A stretch of 64,000 bases of DNA from Nothopassalora personata (taxonomy: Eukaryota > Ascomycota > Dothideomycetes > Mycosphaerellales > Mycosphaerellaceae). The stretch covers positions 4,154,001-4,218,000 of the forward strand of contig CM066290.1 of assembly GCA_033816765.1 (NCBI GenBank), given 5' to 3'. Positions 57,519 to 64,000 of the stretch are shown here, one piece after another. The translations under genes and the position numbers were made by a program. A model generated the notes under the pieces. That model had not been told where the DNA came from. It did not search any database and saw nothing but the letters and a program-made list of their open reading frames with translations. The stretch's first letter is position 1; each line of letters starts with the position of its first letter.

Positions 57519-60187
57519 TCAACGGGGCACAGCTTGCGAGACTGTCTAAACTTGCACGTTTGAAGGCTGTTCCTTTCGGCAGACAGTTCCATCCCCGAGA
57601 CAGTGGTGGCTTGCGCGATGCAAGCACTCTTGTCGTCGGAGCAAGCGACATAGCGTGATCCCGCTTCGACCTCAACGTCCAGAATCCTAGTGGAGCCTCG
57701 AGTAGGACCATGCTCCATCAGCATGCGCCGTTGTCTTGTTGCACACAACCCACCCGGCGGTACGACAAGGCCTCGTCGTGACAGGCCCGTTAAGTGTTGC
57801 TATTGGAGCCGATCATGTGATTCGGACGCCAAAGATACGAACGCCATGGCTGCCGATACATGTAAAGAAAATTCGAGGCGTTGCAAGATCTCACGTGCTG
57901 GGTTGACTCTTTGCAGTTACCACTTAGGGAGATGCCTCGTGGCGCGTTTCCTGAATGGTGCTGAGCGAAACCGAATATGGACTGGTATGATGGTGGCATG
58001 CGAGTAGTTTATTCCGAGTCGTGGAGTCGTCTTGTTTCGACACCTGGCTCAGACTGTCTTTGAAGACGATCCTACGTCTCAGCACGCGTGTTGGGAATTG
58101 CAACCACGGCGTATCAGCCCATACAGACACGTCCCGCAGTGCAAATCGCCAACTCTGGGATGATGAGTAAAGTCGCGGGAGAAGGTGGAAGGGGAGAGCA
58201 ACGACGGTTTGACTTTGCCGGATCGCCAAGACGGCATCACATTTGAGCCTAGAGCACCTCGACTACATCAACACTATCAAATTCAATTATCCGACCACGC
58301 GCTCACGCTAAACTCACGCTGTGCTGACCTCCACTGATGGCGGCATCCTCTAGGGCATCGCAACCAGTCATCGCGGCCTCTGACTTTGGCGATGTCTGCA
58401 CATTTCGTCTCGTAGGCGCAGCAAGATGATGAAACGTCCCACCACGATGAAATGGGAGCTTCAAATGCGTATCGGGAGAGAAGCATGACACAAGGTTTTG
58501 ACCGCGTCTGCCTTGCGCCTCGGAGCTGAAGATATAGAGCCTGATGCATGCAAGATTCTCCTGGGCAATGAACACAGGCCGCACGCGCTTGCAGCTCACA
58601 AGATGAAGATATCGTTAGAAGCTTCGCCAGATGTCTGGACACGATCGAGCCAGCTGAGAAGTGGAGCATTGCTCATGGGCTGAGATGTCTCCACACCTCG
58701 TGGCATCTGCGAAAGTTTGGCACCCTCGCCAACTATCACTAGCAGCACATGGAGTAGCTTCTGACCGGTCCCAGTCTTGCGGCTGTGCGAAAAACTGCGG
58801 TGGTACTGGACAAGTCGAAGATCTGCTCTTCGGCTCCGAATATCAACAGGTTGTGTGCAGAAGGCTGTGCAGATTCACGGGTACTGCCATGTGATCCACG
58901 CCTTCCTACGTTAGTACACCGGACCACGCGACGTGGCGCATACAGTACAGCGAATATCTCGGCGACGTTTGGACTTTCACTACCAAGAAATAAAACACCA
59001 AACGCCGATTCCTCCATGTCGCAATGGCACAGAAGCCGGCAGAAGAGACATCGACGTGGTTCATGACGCCGACCCGATCGTCACACCGCTGGCTGTTCTG
59101 CCTCGGTCTGAAGATCAGCTATCCACCAGCAACCCACCTTGTACTCGTCGTCGATTTGCCAGGACTCCCGCGAGATCACTTTTGCAGACTTCATGCCGTT
59201 GCTCAGGCTTCGCCGTTGAATAACCTGCCTTAGGTTCGTGTGATGTATCTTGATACAGTGGCTTCGACCTCTTGAAGGAGTCGACGTGCTGCCTATACAA
59301 GTCCGCAGTGTTCCTTTACGCCATATCGGGTGTGCCAAGCTCGTTGCAGTTTAGAGGTATATTCGGGCTCGGCATCGTTGCGTCAGCTTGTGCGGCAAGA
59401 TAAGCAGTTCTGGATGCCTTTGACAGTGCATCTTGCCGTCCCAGTGACCTCTACTGCAGGTACAGAGGTCTCGCACTCAGACACCTTTGCACATCCTCGA
59501 CTCAGCGATTTCTGAAGTGCTGATTCTTCATCCACAGGGCGAATTCGCTACATCTATCATTCTCTGGTCGTCTTTTTGTCACTGGATGTGCAAGAATCGA
59601 GTGCAACTCTCAGTGTTTCAAATCCAAGACGCCCCAGCGAAATTCATAAATTTGGCTTAGAAACCAGGAAAGGCATGCGTATTACAACAGCGGTGCAAAC
59701 ACGTCTCGAGTGGCTTTTGGCAATGCAATCATCGGTAGAAAGCACCGTTGTTTCTGTGTCCGGTCAACAATTGTGAATCGGAAACTCAAGCACTCGACGA
59801 TCGTCATTGGCAATTTTGCTCGGTCATGCAGTTGCAGCAGATGCGGCAAATCGAGCTGACTCGCATATAATTCCTGCCCACTGATTAGTGATGCGAATTA
59901 CTGCATTGCCTTAGCGCGGATATACCGACACAGTTATGGGCTGCATCGACATGGTTCGCGGACAGTTCGACACAAGCCGACTGCACAGACAAAACGTGGG
60001 CAGGAGTCACGACGTTAAGTCGATGTCAAGCACAACGATGTCGAGCGATGTTCACGATGATCATCGCCACGGTATAGGGACTTCGTTACACGACCGAAGT
60101 CACTGGCCCACACAGGGCGGAGCAAGGAGAGTATAACTTACCACAGTGCAACTGTCGTCGTGCCCTCCACATCATCTTTCGACCATC
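57519..60187. other. Long intergenic region
   Basis: About 2.7 kb between the two secreted-protein genes, which are divergent. Many short frames occur on both strands, none with splice consistency or family motifs. Confidence 0.5.
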
Positions 60188-60763
60188 ATGTCCAACAGCA
60201 TGCTGTTCAAGCGATTCCTCCCCGGGCTCTTTGCAACAGTCGCACTGGCAACCGCGCACGTCCCATCCAAGCGTGAACCAGCATATGACCCGCCAACCTG
60301 CACCGACGGTGGCCAACTTCACTGCTGCCAAGCCACCTTCTCAGGCAGTCTTGCCCCAGTCACGCTCGCGGCCGATTTGCTCTGCTATGATCTGACTCCC
60401 GCGGTTGTGAACTGCATCATAAGTATGTCTTCGTCCACGTTGGAACGTCGACTATGCTAATGAAAATGTGCTACAGCCGACCCATTGACACCAACAAACC
60501 AGCCCGAAGGCTGTGTCGGCGAGTATGCTTGCTGCCAGGTCAATACTCTCACGCCGGTGATTGGACTGTTCTGCTCGAAACCACCGGGCGATTGCACCGG
60601 TAGCGAAAGCGGTGACCCACCACATTGCTTGGATGTGATCGGAGGCAGGTTTGGACAATGTTCGAAGGATGAGGTGAACCAGCAAAGAGCCGATCTGGGT
60701 CTGGGGCCGCTTTTGGAGCCAGTCACTGGGGCGGTGGGAGGTTTGCTGGGTGGTGTTTTGTGA
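60188..60763 (+). CDS. Hydrophobin-like secreted protein with 12 cysteines
   Basis: Exons 60188-60422 and 60477-60763 are joined over a 54-bp intron (GTATGT...CAG) and give 173 residues. A signal peptide ends near residue 23. The cysteine order C38, CC46-47, C66, C76, C91, CC97-98, C111 gives the two CC pairs of a hydrophobin, with one Cys more than the standard eight in that span. Three further Cys follow (118, 129, 140). The spacing (C7-CC...ITDPLTP...C5-CC) is closest to class I. Hydrophobins coat spores and hyphae with amphipathic films. The polar, extra-Cys C-terminal part makes this an unusual member or a relative; the end turns hydrophobic (Gly/Leu/Val). Confidence 0.7.
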
Positions 60764-61098
60764 AAGAACACCGAGTTTTGTACAGTAGGTTTGACAACGT
60801 GGAGATTATAAGAGGATGAAGCACTGGAAAAGACATTCACTTCATTGCACCGGGGATGTGTACAACGCTGGGCGTGAAATTTCAACATTTCCGTTCTTAC
60901 AACAATATCAACTTCAAGCTCACTTTCCACGCCTGCGCCTCGTCTCTTCGATCTCGCAACAATGGAGCTTACGGTGGCGATGAAGTACGATGCACGTCAT
61001 GACAGGTTGCTGATCTTCATCGCGACAAGACCGCACATCGCCGTTGCAATATATGTGCAGAGCATCAACACGAGAGGGATAAATCTATTCGCTTACCA
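60764..61098. other. Intergenic region, possible 5' part of the F-box gene
   Basis: The F-box frame is open upstream of 61099 to about 61013 without ATG, so a missing 5' exon or lost start is possible. Otherwise nothing. Confidence 0.4.
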
Positions 61099-62309
61099 GT
61101 GGCTGAGCTCACACTAAGCTGGAGGGAGATACAAGATCTGCTTACCCAGCAGCGTGAGCTAGGAGCCAAACTGGAAGGGACAAAGCGACTGCTACATCCA
61201 GGCGACGACACTAGCGCCGTGGCAAGACTCGGCAAGACTTCTCAGCACACCACCACTGTCCGTACTTTTCTCAGGGCTGTGGACAGGACGATACCGGCGT
61301 TGAAGGGGCGACCAGCAGCAACGTCGAAGATCAAGGTATATGAAGTCTTCTCCACACCCGAACTGCTGGGCATGATTCTCACAAACCTAAGTACGCAAGA
61401 AAAGGTAGGAGCTTTGGAGGTCTGTCGCGGCTGGAGAGACACAGTCAACGGCTCGGTTAAGCCCTTACGATTCGGTGACTTACTCCCATGGGGACAATTA
61501 TGTCTTTTATTACTCCTATAGGGACTCATTTTCAAAATTCACTCCCGTAGGAACTTATAGGGATGCCACATTACTCCCATAGGGACACATTATAGCAGCC
61601 TGTAGTCTTGCAGCAGTACCAACATATAAATGTGCAAAAAGTGAAATTTTTGCACCTTTTGCACCTATAGCATAGGTAGCTATTATTGCTGCAGATAATT
61701 GAACTTAGAAACAAGATTTAATGTGTAGTATATACGTCTTAATTGTGTCTACGAAAGTTGAAGAAAGACCGCTATATAACTAGCTTATATACGGGCACCG
61801 ACCTATAACCCGACCTATTCACTTTAAGTACAAGACGTAATAAGATAGGTAGGGTCTGTTAGTGTAATGCAAGTCTATATTAGCTGTCTATATAGTGCAG
61901 AATGCAAGCGTAGTGGTCGCAATAAGAGTATGCTATAATGTGTCCCTATAGCAGTAATTTGGCATCCCTATAAGTCCCTATAGGAGTAAGTTTTGAAAAC
62001 AAGTCCCTATAGAAGCAACTCCCCATGGGAGTAATTCACCGCCTTAAGATTACTAGCTTGGCGGTAAGCACCGATAAAACTTTCTTCTTGCCGCTGTCTG
62101 ATGATGCCATGGCCTGTCCGCCAAAAAGAATCCCTGGCGTGGGCTTCCAAGAAGAGGATCCTATGAACCCAGGTACAAGCGCCGTCCAGATTGCTGTAGC
62201 GTGGCAAGACCTGTACGCGAATTTGAGTGTAGGGAGAGCAGAACTCTGGAGCAAAAACCTAAGATCACATGTCAGCGTCCCGACATGCTTTGCTCAGGGG
62301 AAAGCGTGA
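61099..62309 (+). pseudogene. F-box-like gene split by a TIR element
   Basis: Left part 61099-61482 (128 codons) and right part 62034-62309 (91 codons and stop) are two halves of one frame. The left half has a charged helical start (LSWREIQDLLTQQRELGAKL) and an F-box-like segment (VFSTPELLGMILTNLSTQEK). The right half has GVGFQEEDPMNP and VAWQDLYANLSVG. Element 61483-62031 plus one copy of the flanking TA interrupts the frame between a Leu and an Ile codon; deleting 551 bp restores it without changing phase. As it stands, translation enters the element and stops after 12 foreign codons. No ATG starts the left frame, so a 5' exon is missing or lost. The F-box assignment is by motif and is moderate. 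Confidence 0.72.
61483..62031. mobile_element. 549-bp non-autonomous TIR element (MITE), TA target duplication
   Basis: The element starts CTCCCATGGGGA and ends TCCCCATGGGAG and is flanked by TA at 61481-61482 and 62032-62033, the target duplication of Tc1/mariner-type transposons. The arms (61483-61595 and 61933-62031) are imperfect inverted repeats of about 100 bp; both pass through matching stretches such as ACTTATAGGGATGCCA and TAGGGACACATTATAG. Each arm contains several copies of a palindrome-like unit (consensus TTACTCCYATRGGGAC). The interior (61596-61932) is AT-rich with no open frame, so transposase must come from elsewhere. Confidence 0.88.
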
Positions 62310-62735
62310 CTCTCTGAGCTTGCTTTCATTACCAACAAACAACACGGTTCCGCAGTACTGCATACACTCCAGCTCGACGTTACAGCAAAGTGGGCCAGAA
62401 CTTCCACACCAAGGACGACAGAGCTGGAGGGCCCCCAGAGGCAACGATGTGACCGACATGTCTAGAATTGTCGGTGTTCGAACGAAGAACCTTGAATCCG
62501 GCCAAAGATTCAAACACACCACGCTGCAAGAGCGTTGAGGGGCGGGGCAGATTTAATGTCTGATAAAAGCACAACATTTGAAGCCGATGGCTGGGAAGCC
62601 CCACTGTGAAAGTGAATGAGCCACTAGGAGCGCCTGCGGGATCCACTCCCACTCCCGCGCTCTTATGATTCGGAGTCTCAAAATACTTCACGCAAAACAT
62701 ACTCAGCAGCGCATCACTTTGCGTGAGCGCTCCAG
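62310..62735. other. Intergenic region
   Basis: Downstream flank of the split F-box gene and promoter side of the last gene. No supported feature. Confidence 0.5.
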
Positions 62736-63570
62736 ATGCCTCGCAAAAAGCGTAGGGACACCGCCGGCATAGCAGTGTCGCTGTCAGATGATGAAGAGGC
62801 TATCGCGCCAAAGTTATCACATGCCAGTACACCGCAATCGGAAAGACCTCGAAAGCGGAAGAAGACTTCTGAAAAGTCTGCATCACTTGATCCCCAATCT
62901 CAGGATGTGCACAAGTCTCCAGTTTCGAAGGACCCATTTACCGACCAAGAAGAAGATTTGGTCTTCTTGAAGACCATCAAGAACGCAAGATCGATGGTCA
63001 AGGCGCCAAGTCAAGATGCTCTACACGGGAGTCAGGGCGAGGTGAGTCGAGTCCGATGGCCTTGATTGACACATGAATGCACTGATAGCACATAGCCTTC
63101 CGAGCTCTTATCGCATTCCCAGATGGCTCGCCTAAGTGATCCCAGAACTATGTATAACGGGAAATGGTACATCGGCTCCAAGGACCACAAAAGGGCAACA
63201 AAGCTGCAGAACATCCACGATGCCTTCCAGAGGTATGCCCGAGTACGTCCGTGCAAAAGTCTTATCACTTGAATCATCTGCTGACAGTCCCTAGGACCTC
63301 CTCGATCGTGCGCTGTATCCCAAGGACTCAGCGACTGGGGCAAACTTGCCGGAGGATCAGTGGCCAATGAGATTTCTCAGTCTACTGGCCAAGTTCGCTC
63401 CGCTCTGCACATCGGAGCGACACCTCAACCGTCTGCTCTGGTCGGAAATCTATCAGCGAGATATGGAGGAGGTAGCGGACTCGGAATCGGACACAAAGCC
63501 ACGAGTCGGCCTGAAGAATTCGGAGTTGGATAGAGCTCTCCAGAAACTGAGGTCCAAACAAGAGGCATAG
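62736..63570 (+). CDS. Basic protein of unknown family
   Basis: Three exons, 62736-63041, 63096-63242 and 63295-63570, have introns of 54 and 52 bp (GTGAGT...TAG, GTACGT...TAG), all phase 0, and give 242 residues. The acceptor at 63095 is the one that keeps the frame open. The first ~70 residues are Lys/Arg/Ser-rich with runs like PRKKRRD and RPRKRKK that resemble nuclear localisation signals. The rest is helical and charged: NGKWYIGSKDHKR, NIHDAFQRYARDLLDRALYP and LNRLLWSEIYQRDMEEV. No known domain is recognised. The last ~30 residues are again polar. Confidence 0.68.
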
Positions 63571-64000
63571 AGTTGATCGTGTGATATAGTGGCTGCCGTC
63601 AGATCCAGTGCAAGGAGATTCCGTACATATACCACACCTGCTGCCTTCGGGCGCCACTCGGAGGAACACAATCTCCCGCTTCCCGGAGGGAACGACAGTA
63701 TACACCATGGTTGGAAGTTCTTGTCGTCTGTCGTGGAGACGATTAGGAATGGAGACATAAGCATGGAGATATTGAAGTGTAAGTATCTCTATAATCCACT
63801 TCATCTCATAATAAGCATTGTAGGTCTGCGTGACCAGCTTCCCCATTCGACTATCCACTAGAGAATCTGTGCACGGACCAGGTCAGTGCGCGGCTTTAGC
63901 GTACTTAGCGTGCTTGCGGTTCCTTCCCAGTTTCGAGCTTTCTTCCGGAACTTCGAATAACAAATTCACTTGCCACTACTTCTCCGACAACACATTCAGT
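63571..64000. other. Window end, no supported gene
   Basis: A plus frame (63589-63861) has no ATG near its start and crosses a GTAAGT...TAG pair; it may be chance. Nothing else is seen before the window ends. Confidence 0.4.

Noticed and set aside
63589..63861. 90-codon plus-strand frame at the window end
   Set aside because: It begins at GTG after an in-frame stop, lacks a usable ATG, and its possible intron is not enough support.

Overview
This window is nuclear DNA of a filamentous ascomycete. The genes carry short GT-AG introns (47-110 bp), often with a CTAAC/CTAAT-like branch site. The protein set (Dsc2, Cdc4, a UBP12-type protease, a Gef1-type chloride channel, CFEM protein, hydrophobin-like protein, PhiA-like cell-wall protein) is typical of Pezizomycotina. 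Dothideomycetes, possibly Mycosphaerellales, is my best guess, but the sequence alone does not prove it. All introns were placed by hand from splice consensus and reading-phase agreement. Twenty-four protein-coding loci are supported, including two broken copies; two are small spliced genes in stretches with no long ORF.

Layout. 1.9-4.8 kb: EST1/SMG-type protein (+). 5.3-7.3 kb: SET-domain lysine methyltransferase (-). 8.4-9.2 kb: Dsc2-like rhomboid pseudoprotease (-). 9.6-11.9 kb: two small (-) genes, one only partly resolved. 12.6-14.0 kb: PMP47/Ant1-like carrier (+). 14.9-17.3 kb: Cdc4-like F-box/WD40 protein (-). 18.4-19.9 kb: fatty-acid desaturase (-). 21.4-22.2 kb: BTB protein (+). 22.3-23.0 kb: an AT-rich island without genes.

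23-37.4 kb is rich in cell-surface genes: a PhiA-like secreted protein, a truncated acyltransferase-3 copy, a GT71 alpha-mannosyltransferase, a full acyltransferase-3, a CFEM protein with Tyr/Pro/Ala repeats, a GT32 glycosyltransferase, and a type II membrane protein that looks like a BMT/GH130-type beta-propeller enzyme. These could together build and acylate a surface mannan. This is the best candidate here for an undescribed multi-gene system.

38.2-42.5 kb holds an FAD oxidoreductase and an UNC93-like transporter in tandem (+). 42.7-54.8 kb holds three large membrane or ubiquitin genes, all on the minus strand: an aquaporin with a long N-terminal tail, a UBP12-like ubiquitin protease whose frame continues past its stop codon, and a CLC chloride channel. 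56-61 kb carries two secreted proteins, one of them hydrophobin-like. At 61.5-62.0 kb a 549-bp TIR element flanked by TA interrupts an F-box-like gene; deleting the element plus one TA restores the reading frame exactly. A short unknown gene (62.7-63.6 kb) ends the window.
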